The notes beneath the pieces were generated by a model. It was given only the letters and a program-made list of their open reading frames with translations. It was not told the DNA's origin and did not search any database. From positions 1 through 40,078 of the forward strand of contig CACOPA010000010.1 in the NCBI GenBank assembly GCA_902628925.1: a stretch of 40,078 bases of DNA. Direction: 5' to 3'. Below are positions 25,604 through 34,690 of this stretch, piece by piece; positions within the stretch are counted from its first letter, which is position 1, and the number at the start of each line of letters is the position of its first letter. The position numbers and the translations under genes were made by a program. The DNA comes from an uncultured SAR86 cluster bacterium (GTDB lineage Bacteria; Pseudomonadota; Gammaproteobacteria; Magnimaribacterales; D2472).

Positions 25604-27262
25604 ATGGAACGTGATGTAATGGACTACGATGTAGTAATTGTAGGAGCTGGTCCGTCAGGATTAAGTAGCGCCATAAAGCTTGCACAATTAGCAAAAGAAA
25701 ATAACAATGAATTAAGTATTTGTCTTATTGAAAAAGGTTCAGAAATAGGAGCTCATATACTTTCAGGTAATGTCTTTGAGCCAACAGCATTGAATGAACT
25801 AATTCCTGATTGGAAGGATAAAGGAGCTCCTTTAAATAATCCTGCCAAAAAGGATGTTGTTAAATTCATGATCTCCCAAAATTCATCTTTTAAAATACCC
25901 TTCCCAACCTTTTTGATACCCACATTTAACAACCATGGAAATTATATTATGAGCTTGGCTAATTTCTGCAGATGGCTTGGTGAGCAAGCCGAGCAATTAG
26001 GAGTAGAGATTTTTCCAGGTTTTACTGCCTCAGATATTATTGTTGAAGATGGGATAGTAAAAGGAATAATAACTGGAGAAATGGGAGTTTCACAAAACGG
26101 TGAAAAAAAGCCAAGTTATCAACCAGAGATGGAGTTACGTGGTAAGTACACTATCTTTGCTGAAGGTTGCAGAGGACATTTAGGAAAAGAATTAATCGCT
26201 AAATTCAACTTAGATAATGATAAAGATCCACAACATTATGGGATTGGATTTAAAGAAATTTGGGACATTCAACCCGAAGACCATCAAGAAGGAACAGTAA
26301 TGCATACCATGGGATGGCCAAGCAATGGAACTATCTCTGGATCATATTTTTATCATGGTGAAAATAATCAGGTTTACTTAGGTTATGTAGTGCCTTTGGA
26401 TTATGACAATCCTCATTTAAGTCCATTTGATGAATTCCAACAATGGAAACAGCATAAAGATATAAAAAATATATTAGAAAAAGGAACTCGAGTGGCTTAC
26501 GGAGCAAGAGCTCTTATTAAGGGTGGATATCAATCAAGACCAAAAATGTCTTTTCCTGGAGGTTTACTGGTAGGAGATAATGCAGGAACACTTAATTTTC
26601 CAAAAATTAAAGGGACTCATACAGCAATGAAATCTGGCATGTTGGCCTCCGAGGTAGTTTTTGATGCAATAGCAAACGATAAACTTAATGAGGATCTAAC
26701 AGAATACGAAAATGCATTTGTAAATTCTTGGATTAATTCTGAACTTTATAAAGCAAGGAATTGGGGTCCATTTTTACATAAGGGCCTCAAATTAGGATTT
26801 AAGGGATTGCTAGGAGTTGCCCTAGCTGCGATTGATCAATTTATTTTTAGAGGAAAGCTACCATTTACTCTTCATCATAAAACTCCTGATTATGCGTGTT
26901 TAAAGAAAGCCTCTGAATCACCTAAAATTGATTACCCAAAACCTGATGGGAAAGTTAGTTTTGATAAGCTTTCTTCGGTTTTTCTGTCCAATACAAATCA
27001 TGAAGAAGATCAGCCATGTCATTTACAATTAAAAGATCCTTCCATACCCATTTCTACAAACTTACCCATTTATGATGAGCCTGCACAAAGATATTGTCCT
27101 GCTGGTGTTTATGAGGTCGTTGAGGATAACGGAGAGCATAAATTTGTTATTAATGCTCAAAACTGTGTGCACTGCAAAACGTGTGATATTAAAGATCCAT
27201 CACAAAATATTAAATGGGTTACGCCAGAAGGAACTGGAGGACCCAATTACCCAAATATGTAA
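25604..27262 (+). CDS. Electron transfer flavoprotein-ubiquinone oxidoreductase
   Basis: ETF-QO is a membrane-bound iron-sulfur flavoprotein that passes electrons from reduced ETF to ubiquinone. The 552-residue protein starts with a dinucleotide-binding fold VVIVGAGPSGLSSA (about residues 9-22). The middle has GYVVPLDYDNPHLSPFDEFQ and the quinone-binding region GGYQSRPKMSFPGGLLVGDNAG. The C-terminal ferredoxin-like part ligates a 4Fe-4S cluster with Cys498 (RYCPAG), Cys521, Cys524 and Cys527 (NCVHCKTC). AGGA lies 6 bases before the ATG at 25604; an ATG 15 bases later is an alternative. The gene sits divergent from etfBA, and the DUF885 lipoprotein starts 1 base after its stop. All cofactor ligands are present. 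Confidence 0.97.
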   Translation: MERDVMDYDVVIVGAGPSGLSSAIKLAQLAKENNNELSICLIEKGSEIGAHILSGNVFEPTALNELIPDWKDKGAPLNNPAKKDVVKFMISQNSSFKIPFPTFLIPTFNNHGNYIMSLANFCRWLGEQAEQLGVEIFPGFTASDIIVEDGIVKGIITGEMGVSQNGEKKPSYQPEMELRGKYTIFAEGCRGHLGKELIAKFNLDNDKDPQHYGIGFKEIWDIQPEDHQEGTVMHTMGWPSNGTISGSYFYHGENNQVYLGYVVPLDYDNPHLSPFDEFQQWKQHKDIKNILEKGTRVAYGARALIKGGYQSRPKMSFPGGLLVGDNAGTLNFPKIKGTHTAMKSGMLASEVVFDAIANDKLNEDLTEYENAFVNSWINSELYKARNWGPFLHKGLKLGFKGLLGVALAAIDQFIFRGKLPFTLHHKTPDYACLKKASESPKIDYPKPDGKVSFDKLSSVFLSNTNHEEDQPCHLQLKDPSIPISTNLPIYDEPAQRYCPAGVYEVVEDNGEHKFVINAQNCVHCKTCDIKDPSQNIKWVTPEGTGGPNYPNM

Positions 27263-27263
27263 T

Positions 27264-29018
27264 ATGGACATTTCAAAATATATAAAATCATTTCTTATTA
27301 TTATTCTCATTACTTCTTGCTCAGAGGTTTCAGATATTGATAAATTTAATTTAATTGTTAATGAGCAATGGAACAAAGTTATATCTGATAATCCGGTTTA
27401 TGCCTCAAGCATGGGCGACCTTTCAAGGAATCAAGAATGGGGTGATAGTTCCCTGAGAAAGATCTTTCAAGACCATGAGTACGAAAAAGAGATGCTTATC
27501 GAATTAGAAAGCATTAATCCAAAATCATTTAGTGAAAACGATTTAACAAATTATAGATTGTTCGTTAAGCAAGTATCTGAATCTGTTGAGATGCAGCAAT
27601 ACAAAATTTATTTATTGCCATTTAGTCACAGAGGTGGCATTCAATTACTTCATGATACAACCTCAGTTTTGCCTTTTAGAACCATTGATCACTATATAGA
27701 CTGGATTGAACGCCTTAAAAAAGTTCCTGATCTCATTACTAATGAAATTGCTATAGCCTCTCAAGGCATTGAAAACAAAGTAATGCCTCCAAAAATCTTA
27801 ATGGAAAGAGTTAAGGAGCAAATTAAACTTCAAGCTAATACTACAGCTTATAAAAGTCCTTTCTTTAAACATTTCGCTGAAATGGATTCACGATTATTTT
27901 CTGAAGATGAAATTAAAGAAATTCAAGACCAAGCTCTTGAAGTCATTAGCAGAGTTATCATTCCTGCCTATAAAAACTTATTAAAATTTTTTGAGAAGGA
28001 ATATCTTCCAAATTGTAGGATATCAATAGGTATCAGTGATATTCCTAATGGTAAGGCGTACTATGAATTTACTGCTAGGAGATTCACAACAACTGACTTA
28101 ACACCTGAAGAAATTCATCAAATTGGATTAAAGGAAGTCAAAAGAATCAGAGATGAAATGGATGCTGTTATTGAATCTGTTTCCTGGAAAGGTACTTTTA
28201 AGGGTTTTCTCAATGACTTACGAACGAATCCTAAATTTTATTTTGATAATCCTGATGATTTATTTAAAGAATATTTAGCAACGTCTAAAAGATTAGATCC
28301 TGAACTAGTAAATCTATTTAAAGTATTACCATCAATACCTTATGGGATTAAGCCCATTCCTGAAGAAAGTGCACCCGATACAACGACAGCCTATTATCAA
28401 AGACCTGCTGCTGATGGGTCTCGTGCTGGATATTATTATGTCAATCTCTACAGACCTGAAGTTAGACCTAAATATGAGATTGAAGTTCTTAGTGTTCATG
28501 AGGCAGTTCCGGGACACCACTTACAAATTGCACTAGCTATGGAGCTGGATTTACCAAATTTTAGAAAATATGGAGGCTTTACTGCATTTGTTGAGGGTTG
28601 GGGACTTTACAGTGAAAGTCTTGGTTATGACATGGGGCTTTATAAGGACCCCTACTCTAAATTTGGTCAACTAACTTATGATATGTGGAGAGCTATTCGG
28701 CTTGTAGTTGATACTGGTATGCATTATATGGATTGGTCTCGACAAGATGCAATTAACTATTTTTTAGATAACTCTGCTAAAACTCAGCAGGATATTATTA
28801 ATGAAGTTGATAGATACATTAATTGGCCTGGACAGGCTCTGGCATATAAGATTGGTCAACTTAAGATTCTTGAGCTAAAAAATAGATCTAAAGAAAAACT
28901 TGGTGATTTATACGATGTAAAAGATTTTCATCATGAAGTCTTAAAGAGAGGAGCTATACCGCTTTACATGCTTGAAGAAAATATTGATTCTTGGATTGAG
29001 GATACGCTTAATCTATAG
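27264..29018 (+). CDS. DUF885-family lipoprotein, putative zinc metallohydrolase
   Basis: A 584-residue protein that begins with a lipoprotein signal: SFLIIILITSC, with the lipobox cysteine at residue 19. The DUF885 family shows HEAVPGHH (412-419) and EGWGLYSE (444-451), a pattern like the metal-binding HExxH plus downstream glutamate of zinc peptidases, so a peptidase or related hydrolase in the periplasm is a reasonable inference. The substrate is not known. The reading frame stays open for another 192 bases inside ETF-QO, but the lipoprotein signal fixes the ATG at 27264, 1 base after the ETF-QO stop. Co-transcription with an electron-transfer enzyme is odd. The 3' end overlaps the convergent DUF1285 gene by 6 bases. 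Confidence 0.88.
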   Translation: MDISKYIKSFLIIILITSCSEVSDIDKFNLIVNEQWNKVISDNPVYASSMGDLSRNQEWGDSSLRKIFQDHEYEKEMLIELESINPKSFSENDLTNYRLFVKQVSESVEMQQYKIYLLPFSHRGGIQLLHDTTSVLPFRTIDHYIDWIERLKKVPDLITNEIAIASQGIENKVMPPKILMERVKEQIKLQANTTAYKSPFFKHFAEMDSRLFSEDEIKEIQDQALEVISRVIIPAYKNLLKFFEKEYLPNCRISIGISDIPNGKAYYEFTARRFTTTDLTPEEIHQIGLKEVKRIRDEMDAVIESVSWKGTFKGFLNDLRTNPKFYFDNPDDLFKEYLATSKRLDPELVNLFKVLPSIPYGIKPIPEESAPDTTTAYYQRPAADGSRAGYYYVNLYRPEVRPKYEIEVLSVHEAVPGHHLQIALAMELDLPNFRKYGGFTAFVEGWGLYSESLGYDMGLYKDPYSKFGQLTYDMWRAIRLVVDTGMHYMDWSRQDAINYFLDNSAKTQQDIINEVDRYINWPGQALAYKIGQLKILELKNRSKEKLGDLYDVKDFHHEVLKRGAIPLYMLEENIDSWIEDTLNL

Positions 29019-29525
29019 CTTCCCAAAGCAGTACTCCTGATTGGCACTTTCAATATAAAGTGCACCATCTCTTTCATAACCGGTGTTAATTAATTCATAA
29101 TAAATATTTCTTGAAAAAAATCCTTCAATTGAATCACGTACATCAATAATAGGTATTATTTCTTCGTTGGATTCTAGAAATGAAATTTGAGTATCTTTAA
29201 GAGCAAATGAATAATTTAAGTTAGTATCAAAGAGGTAGGTATCATTATCGATGCGAAAATCAATAATCATGTAAGGTGCCAAATCAACTTCAACAAGTAC
29301 TTTTTCTACAGGTGTAACACAATAATAATTATTATTTTCTTTCTTTAATATTGAAGCAAATAAGATTTTTAAAGATTCCTTTTTTAATGGGGAGTTTTGA
29401 TAAAACCATTCACCATTTCTATCAATGTTAAATTTTACTCCTTCACATAAATCTGGATTCCATAAATGAACTGGAGGAAAACCAGAAGTCTGCCCAATTT
29501 GTTTTGATAGATCTTCTAACTTCAT
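29013..29525 (-). CDS. DUF1285-family protein
   Basis: A 170-residue soluble protein without signal or membrane segment. The start region PPVHLWNPDLCEGVKFNIDRNGEWFYQ and the following YYCVTPVEKVLVEVDLAPY match the DUF1285 family known from many proteobacteria, whose function I do not know. It is the last gene of the long - strand cluster and overlaps the LysE-type gene by 4 bases. It ends 6 bases inside the convergent DUF885 gene. Nothing in the residues points to an active site. Confidence 0.85.
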   Translation of the reverse strand: MKLEDLSKQIGQTSGFPPVHLWNPDLCEGVKFNIDRNGEWFYQNSPLKKESLKILFASILKKENNNYYCVTPVEKVLVEVDLAPYMIIDFRIDNDTYLFDTNLNYSFALKDTQISFLESNEEIIPIIDVRDSIEGFFSRNIYYELINTGYERDGALYIESANQEYCFGKL

Positions 29526-30112
29526 AAAATATTTATTAAAACTAATAAGCCCATAATTATTAAGATAATCCCTAGTATTTTATTTATTAGCGATACTTTG
29601 TCAGTATAAATTTTTTTGATTGATGGAATACTTAAAAAATAGGCTAGAAAAATAAACCAAGCTGTAGTTGCTAATGAAAAATAAATTATCAACCAACTAA
29701 TTTCATATGTTTTATACCTTAATGTTAAGGCACTAAACAGGGAAACAAAAAAGATGAATGCTTTTAAATTTAAAATATTTGTAAAAAAGCCAATTAATAA
29801 AGATCTCCTATCCAGAGTGTTTTTATTATCTTCGAGACTAATATTTCTTGAAGCAACTGATTGAACTCCCAAAAAAATAAGATAAATAGATCCTATGTAA
29901 GGTATATAACTTCCTATGGGATCACTTAATAACAATGCACTTAGCCCATAAAGTGCTAATGAACAATGTATTAAAATCCCTAAGCCAATACCAACAGCGG
30001 AACTTAATCCAGCCTTAAATCCAGAAGCTAAAGTCTGCCTCATCACTATAAATGTATCAGGACCAGGTGATGCTACAGCCAAGAGGTGCGCAATTAAGGA
30101 CAAGAGAATCAT
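29522..30112 (-). CDS. LysE/RhtB-family amino acid exporter
   Basis: A 196-residue membrane protein with about five to six hydrophobic helices. The N-terminal SPGPDTFIVMRQTLASGFKAGLSSAVGIGLG is the hallmark of the LysE/RhtB family, which exports amino acids or their derivatives such as threonine, homoserine or lysine. The substrate cannot be told from sequence. It overlaps murB by 4 bases upstream and the DUF1285 gene by 4 bases downstream, so it is translated as part of the cell-envelope cluster, although no functional tie is evident. Confidence 0.9.
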   Translation of the reverse strand: MILLSLIAHLLAVASPGPDTFIVMRQTLASGFKAGLSSAVGIGLGILIHCSLALYGLSALLLSDPIGSYIPYIGSIYLIFLGVQSVASRNISLEDNKNTLDRRSLLIGFFTNILNLKAFIFFVSLFSALTLRYKTYEISWLIIYFSLATTAWFIFLAYFLSIPSIKKIYTDKVSLINKILGIILIIMGLLVLINIL

Positions 30113-31053
30113 TTGTAAATTATTGGCTCAGTTTGCAAATAAATACCAAACTCATTGAAGACAGTATTTTTAATTGATTCAATTGATTCCAATAGCTCAT
30201 TGAACGATGCATTTTTAGGATTAGTTAAAACTAAATCATGATTTTTATATAACTCGATTCCACCCTGCAAATTAAGTTTATGTTTCACATGACCAATCAT
30301 GCTAGCTGCTGACAATTTTTTAAATGATTCTGAAATTTCAATAATATCTATCTTTGAGTCTACATCTTGATCACTATTAATAATTGGATTTTTAAAAAAA
30401 CTGCCGCAATTTGGTATTGCTTTAATATCAGGAAGTCTTAGCGCTCTTACTCTTCCAATAGTTTCAATAATATTCTCTTTAGAAATATTTATTGAATTTT
30501 TTGCCACATACTCTGAAAGAGACTTATAGTTCAAATTTGGCTTGAAAGTAGTTTCAAGTTCAAATGAAACTTTTGTAATTAGATATTTCTTAGATTGAAA
30601 AATTGATGATCGATAAGAAAAATTACATTCACTATTGGTTAATTGAAAGATTTCTAATGATTCCAAATCAAGACACTCAACAAATTTAATAACCTTCGAA
30701 ACATCTTGACCATAGGCGCCAATATTTTGAATGGGTGAAGCGCCAACACTTCCTGGAATATATGCTAGGTTTTCAAGTCCATATAAATTATTGTTGATAG
30801 AAATTTTTACTAATTCATGCCAATTTATTGAAGCGCCTGCAGTGATAGTAGAACCATCAACTGATAGTTCATTATCAATGTATCTAACACAATTGAGTGC
30901 AACGTATTCATTAAAAATAGAATTGGTATTCTCACCTAGGATTACAGCTTTTTTAGCATCAATTGATTGTAGTTTTTGTTTTAGATCTGCAGTGGTAACT
31001 TCAAAATAATTATTGGGTTTAAAGCTTATCCCAAATGATGATCTTAAAGTCAT
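30109..31053 (-). CDS. murB: UDP-N-acetylenolpyruvoylglucosamine reductase MurB
   Basis: MurB reduces the enolpyruvyl group with NADPH and FAD to form UDP-N-acetylmuramate, the second committed step of peptidoglycan synthesis. The 314-residue protein has YIPGSVGASPIQNIGAYG (98-115), a substrate-binding YRSSIF with Arg148, the proton donor Ser218 in PNCGSFFKNP, and Glu308 near the end (QTEPII). The FAD-binding GxGSN motif is changed to LGENTNSIF here, a modest departure. It is shorter than E. coli MurB (342 residues). It overlaps kdsB by 4 bases. Confidence 0.96.
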   Translation of the reverse strand: MTLRSSFGISFKPNNYFEVTTADLKQKLQSIDAKKAVILGENTNSIFNEYVALNCVRYIDNELSVDGSTITAGASINWHELVKISINNNLYGLENLAYIPGSVGASPIQNIGAYGQDVSKVIKFVECLDLESLEIFQLTNSECNFSYRSSIFQSKKYLITKVSFELETTFKPNLNYKSLSEYVAKNSINISKENIIETIGRVRALRLPDIKAIPNCGSFFKNPIINSDQDVDSKIDIIEISESFKKLSAASMIGHVKHKLNLQGGIELYKNHDLVLTNPKNASFNELLESIESIKNTVFNEFGIYLQTEPIIYK

Positions 31054-31784
31054 TTTTCACTTAAGATTGATAAAGTTTTCTTGTAATCTTTTTCTGTATC
31101 AATACCTATTGGTGCAGGTTGATCATATTTGTTTACATAGATTTTATAACCATGATCTAAAAATCTTAGTTGCTCTAACCTCTCAGTTTTTTCAAGATAC
31201 GTAACATCTAAATTTGCCAATTCTTGTAAAGTGCCTCGATTATAAGAATAAATACCTAAATGTTGGTAATAAGTAACGTCAGAGACCTCATTACTATGAG
31301 GTATTAAAGACCTTGAAAAGTAGTGAGCATAATTATTATTGGTTGTAACAACCTTCACATTATTTGGATCGGTAATCTCATTTATATCAGATAACGCACA
31401 TGCAGCTGTAGCAATGTTGATGTTAGCTCGTATTGAATTTCCTGTTTCGATCATAATGTTCTCAGGCATCAATGGCTCATCGCCTTGAAGATTTAGGATC
31501 GTTTCGTCATCACTGATCTGAAGCAATGATGCTGCTTCATTCACTCTATCCATTCCAGATTGGTGATCATATGAAGTCATCAAAACCTCGCCTCCAAGAG
31601 ATTTAATATGATCAAAGATATCCTTGTGATTAGTTGCAACAGTAATTGAAAGTGGATTGATGGATTGGGCTTTTTCGTAAACCAATTGAACGATTGATTT
31701 ACCATTGATCTCTAATAAAAGTTTATTTTTTAATCGAGTTGATTCTAATCTTGCCGGAATAATGATGTGAAAATTATTCATCAT
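31050..31784 (-). CDS. kdsB: 3-deoxy-manno-octulosonate cytidylyltransferase KdsB
   Basis: KdsB activates Kdo as CMP-Kdo for transfer to lipid A. The 244-residue protein starts with the nucleotide-binding IIPARLESTRLKNKLLLEI and contains LNLQGDEPLMP and YYQHLGIYSYNRGTL, all characteristic. Two ATG codons stand side by side (31784 and 31781); either would overlap the Trm112-like gene, by 11 or 8 bases. The end reads QPAPIGIDTEKDYKK, also conserved. It is the third lipid A/LPS function in this cluster, after MsbA and LpxK, and overlaps murB by 4 bases. Confidence 0.97.
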   Translation of the reverse strand: MMNNFHIIIPARLESTRLKNKLLLEINGKSIVQLVYEKAQSINPLSITVATNHKDIFDHIKSLGGEVLMTSYDHQSGMDRVNEAASLLQISDDETILNLQGDEPLMPENIMIETGNSIRANINIATAACALSDINEITDPNNVKVVTTNNNYAHYFSRSLIPHSNEVSDVTYYQHLGIYSYNRGTLQELANLDVTYLEKTERLEQLRFLDHGYKIYVNKYDQPAPIGIDTEKDYKKTLSILSEK

Positions 31785-31941
31785 TTAATGGCTTGATGGC
31801 CTCTTCAACCATTCTTGGAATTGAACCTACAATAGGATAATAAATCTTGCATGAATGGCACTCTAGATTATCTTCATTTTTTATTAATTTGCCTTTACAT
31901 TTAATGCAAACCAATATGTCTAGAATTTCATCTTTAAACAT
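31774..31941 (-). CDS. Trm112-like zinc-ribbon small protein (YcaR-like)
   Basis: A 55-residue protein, too short for routine ORF cut-offs. It reads LDILVCIKCKGKL, then LECHSCKIYYPI and IPRMVEEA: four cysteines (12, 15, 28, 31) in two CxxC pairs, as in zinc-binding Trm112-family proteins. E. coli has ycaR of this family in the same place before kdsB. Eukaryotic Trm112 activates methyltransferases; the role of the bacterial member is not settled. The ATG overlaps the lpxK end by 8 bases, and the stop overlaps kdsB. Confidence 0.9.
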   Translation of the reverse strand: MFKDEILDILVCIKCKGKLIKNEDNLECHSCKIYYPIVGSIPRMVEEAIKPLNDE

Positions 31942-34690
31942 GCAATTTCTCCTTTAATTGATCAAAAAACTTATCGTCAATTTCAGCTTCAATGGTTAAA
32001 TACCATATTTTAGAGTTTTTAAAATCCTTGCATTTAGAGGCATCCTTTTCAGTCATGATAATAGGAAGATGATCTAAAAATAAGATATCTTGTTTCTTAT
32101 ATTTATGATGATCAGGGAAAGGATTTTTATCAAATTCAAAACCAAGCCTGCTTAATAAATCAAAAAACCTATTAGGATTTCCTAATCCTGCAACAGCATG
32201 AACTTGATAATGCATTGGCCAATTACCAATGTCATATGATTTACCTGAATTAAGGTGAACAAATTTTGCTGGAGCAAGAGTCATAAGATGCTCTCCCTCT
32301 TCAGCTGGACCTGCATTATTAACAACAAAGTCAACATCATTTAGTCTACTTCGTGGTTCTCTTAGTGGTCCAGCAGGAAACGTTAAACCATTTCCTAGTC
32401 TTCGGGCGCCATCAATGACAGCAATTTCAATATCTCTACCAAGAGCATAATGCTGCAAACCGTCGTCAGACAAAATTACATTAGTCTGTGGATATTTATC
32501 AAGTAATTTTTTAACTGCCCTAGGTCTATTTTTATCAATGAAAAATGGCAGCTTTAATTTAGCCAATATTTGAGCCTCATCTCCAGTTTGTTTGAATGTT
32601 GTATCGCTTGTAACCTCTAAGGTTTCAGAATATTTACCTCCATAACCTCTACTAACAATACCAGGTGAAAAACCTTCTTCTGATAACTTTTGACCGAGCA
32701 TCTTAACAAGAGGAGTTTTCCCTGTACCTCCCATAGATATGTTACCCACAACAACTACTGGTACATTGGGTTTCCATACTTTTTTTGAATTTTCTTTAAA
32801 TGAATTAATTCTTAATTTAACAAAAAAGGAGAATAATAATGAGAGTGGAGACAATAACCACAACCATACACTTTTCTTATACCATGCATCCAAGAGCATG
32901 CCTTGTTGTGCAGGTTCTTCTACAAATGATGGTAAGTAAGATTTTTCAGTTTTAGTAATTACGGCAGCTGTTTTAACTTGATTAGAATCCATATTTTTAT
33001 ATAAGTTTTTATAGATTCCGTCTCTATCAATTAGTTCCGCATGATTCCCTTGCTCAACAATACGGCCATCATCGATTACAAATATTTTATTAGCGCCTTC
33101 TATGGTACTGAGTCGATGTGCAATGATTATGGTGGTCCTATTGACGATAAGCTTTTCAATTGCAGATTGAACTACTAACTCGGATTCTGAATCTAGCGCT
33201 GAAGTAGCTTCATCGAGGATAATAATTGGGGCATCTTTATAGAAAGCTCTCGCTATCGCTAATCTCTGTCTCTGACCACCTGAAAGTAAAACACCGTCAT
33301 CACCTATTTCTGTATTGAAACCTTCAGGAAGTTTTTCTATAAATTCCATGCAGCCTGAGAGTTCAGCAGCCTGATTAAGTCTCTCTGAATTAATCTCTGG
33401 GTAACCGTAAGCAATGTTTTTTTCAATAGTATCGTTAAAGAGAGTTGGATTTTGACTGACAATTGAAATGTGACTTCTTAAATGCCTTAGATTAATTTCA
33501 TTTATATCAATACCGTCAATAGAAATTAGTCCAGTTGATGGTAAGTAAAGTCTTGAGATTAAGCTGGCCAGTGAAGATTTTCCTGAACCTGATTTACCAA
33601 CTATTGCTACAGTTTCATTATTTTCAATTACAAGATTGATATTTTTTAGGATATCTTTTGAGCGCTCATAACCAAAAGTAATGTCATTAAATTGGATCTT
33701 ACCTTCAATTAATGGTTCGAGTGTTCCTTGGTCATTTTCATCAGATGAATCCAACTGATCAAAAATTTCTTCAGCTGCAGCAAGACCTTTTTGAATGATT
33801 GCATTAATACTGGAAAGCTGTCGAATTGGTTTTGCCATTAAACCAGCAGAGGTAAAAAAGGCTACAAATGTTTCAGAGTCCAAATTAATTCCAAGCTGAG
33901 CACCTAATGCAAAATAAGCAACAATTCCTAACGAGATAGATACAAGAATTTGGATAATTGGTGTTGCTAGGTTACTTGTAGCCTCAAGCTTCAAATTTTG
34001 ATTTCTGTTTGAGGTATTTGCCTTTTGGAATCTGTCTTTTTCATAGGTTTCTGCATTAAATGATTTAATTTCTGTATTACCCTCAACAGCCTCAGAGGCA
34101 ATATGAGTTACATCGCCCATAGCCGTTTGAATACTTTTAGCTAATTTTCTTAGACGACGACCGGCAATATTTACTATGATTGCTATAAATGGCGCTGTAA
34201 TAAGCAATAAAAGGGTTAATTTCCAGTTTAAATAAAACATGTAAGAGATTAATCCGATAAATAACGCGCCCTCTCTAACTAGCGTCTTGACAGCATTTGA
34301 AGTTGCCCCAGACACTTGGGTTGTGGTGAAGGTTATCCGGTTAATAAGTTGACCGCTTTGGTTATTGTCAAAATAAATTTTTGGAAGCTTGATTAACTTA
34401 TTAAAAAGTTCATTTCTCATATCATGAACGATTCCCAAGCCAACTCGGGACATAAAATAATTACCAATAAAAAATCCTAAGCCTCTTGCAAATGCAATTA
34501 AAATCAATGCAATTGCTATAAACAAAGGATTAACAACGTCACTAGAATTGATGAACTCAATTACTCTTCTAATCCATTCAACTGCAGCAACATCAGCAGC
34601 CGCAAAGATTAAAAAACCAATTATTGAAACTGTAAAAGATAACTTATATCTCAGGGTATATGAGAATAATCTTTTAATATTTGATTTCAT
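31934..34690 (-). CDS. Fusion of lipid A flippase MsbA with tetraacyldisaccharide 4'-kinase LpxK
   Basis: One 918-residue frame without an internal stop. Residues 1-571 are a full MsbA-type ABC exporter half: six membrane segments, Walker A GKSGSGKS (365-372), signature LSGGQRQRL (469-477), Walker B IIILDEA (489-495) and His525. Residues 572-597 form a linker. Residues 598-918 are a complete LpxK: membrane helix (about 606-624), P-loop GNISMGGTGKTP (649-660), SDDGLQHYALGRDIEIAVID (741-760) and a late TEKDASKC. LpxK adds the 4'-phosphate of lipid A; MsbA flips finished lipid A-core across the inner membrane. In E. coli these are adjacent separate genes. Met598 could be an internal start, but only a badly spaced AAGG precedes it. 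Starts on the exbD stop (TAATG). Confidence 0.95.
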   Translation of the reverse strand: MKSNIKRLFSYTLRYKLSFTVSIIGFLIFAAADVAAVEWIRRVIEFINSSDVVNPLFIAIALILIAFARGLGFFIGNYFMSRVGLGIVHDMRNELFNKLIKLPKIYFDNNQSGQLINRITFTTTQVSGATSNAVKTLVREGALFIGLISYMFYLNWKLTLLLLITAPFIAIIVNIAGRRLRKLAKSIQTAMGDVTHIASEAVEGNTEIKSFNAETYEKDRFQKANTSNRNQNLKLEATSNLATPIIQILVSISLGIVAYFALGAQLGINLDSETFVAFFTSAGLMAKPIRQLSSINAIIQKGLAAAEEIFDQLDSSDENDQGTLEPLIEGKIQFNDITFGYERSKDILKNINLVIENNETVAIVGKSGSGKSSLASLISRLYLPSTGLISIDGIDINEINLRHLRSHISIVSQNPTLFNDTIEKNIAYGYPEINSERLNQAAELSGCMEFIEKLPEGFNTEIGDDGVLLSGGQRQRLAIARAFYKDAPIIILDEATSALDSESELVVQSAIEKLIVNRTTIIIAHRLSTIEGANKIFVIDDGRIVEQGNHAELIDRDGIYKNLYKNMDSNQVKTAAVITKTEKSYLPSFVEEPAQQGMLLDAWYKKSVWLWLLSPLSLLFSFFVKLRINSFKENSKKVWKPNVPVVVVGNISMGGTGKTPLVKMLGQKLSEEGFSPGIVSRGYGGKYSETLEVTSDTTFKQTGDEAQILAKLKLPFFIDKNRPRAVKKLLDKYPQTNVILSDDGLQHYALGRDIEIAVIDGARRLGNGLTFPAGPLREPRSRLNDVDFVVNNAGPAEEGEHLMTLAPAKFVHLNSGKSYDIGNWPMHYQVHAVAGLGNPNRFFDLLSRLGFEFDKNPFPDHHKYKKQDILFLDHLPIIMTEKDASKCKDFKNSKIWYLTIEAEIDDKFFDQLKEKLHV

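Noticed and set aside
27072..27263. Longer N-terminus for the DUF885 protein inside the ETF-QO gene
   Set aside because: The frame is open by chance; the lipoprotein signal requires the ATG at 27264.
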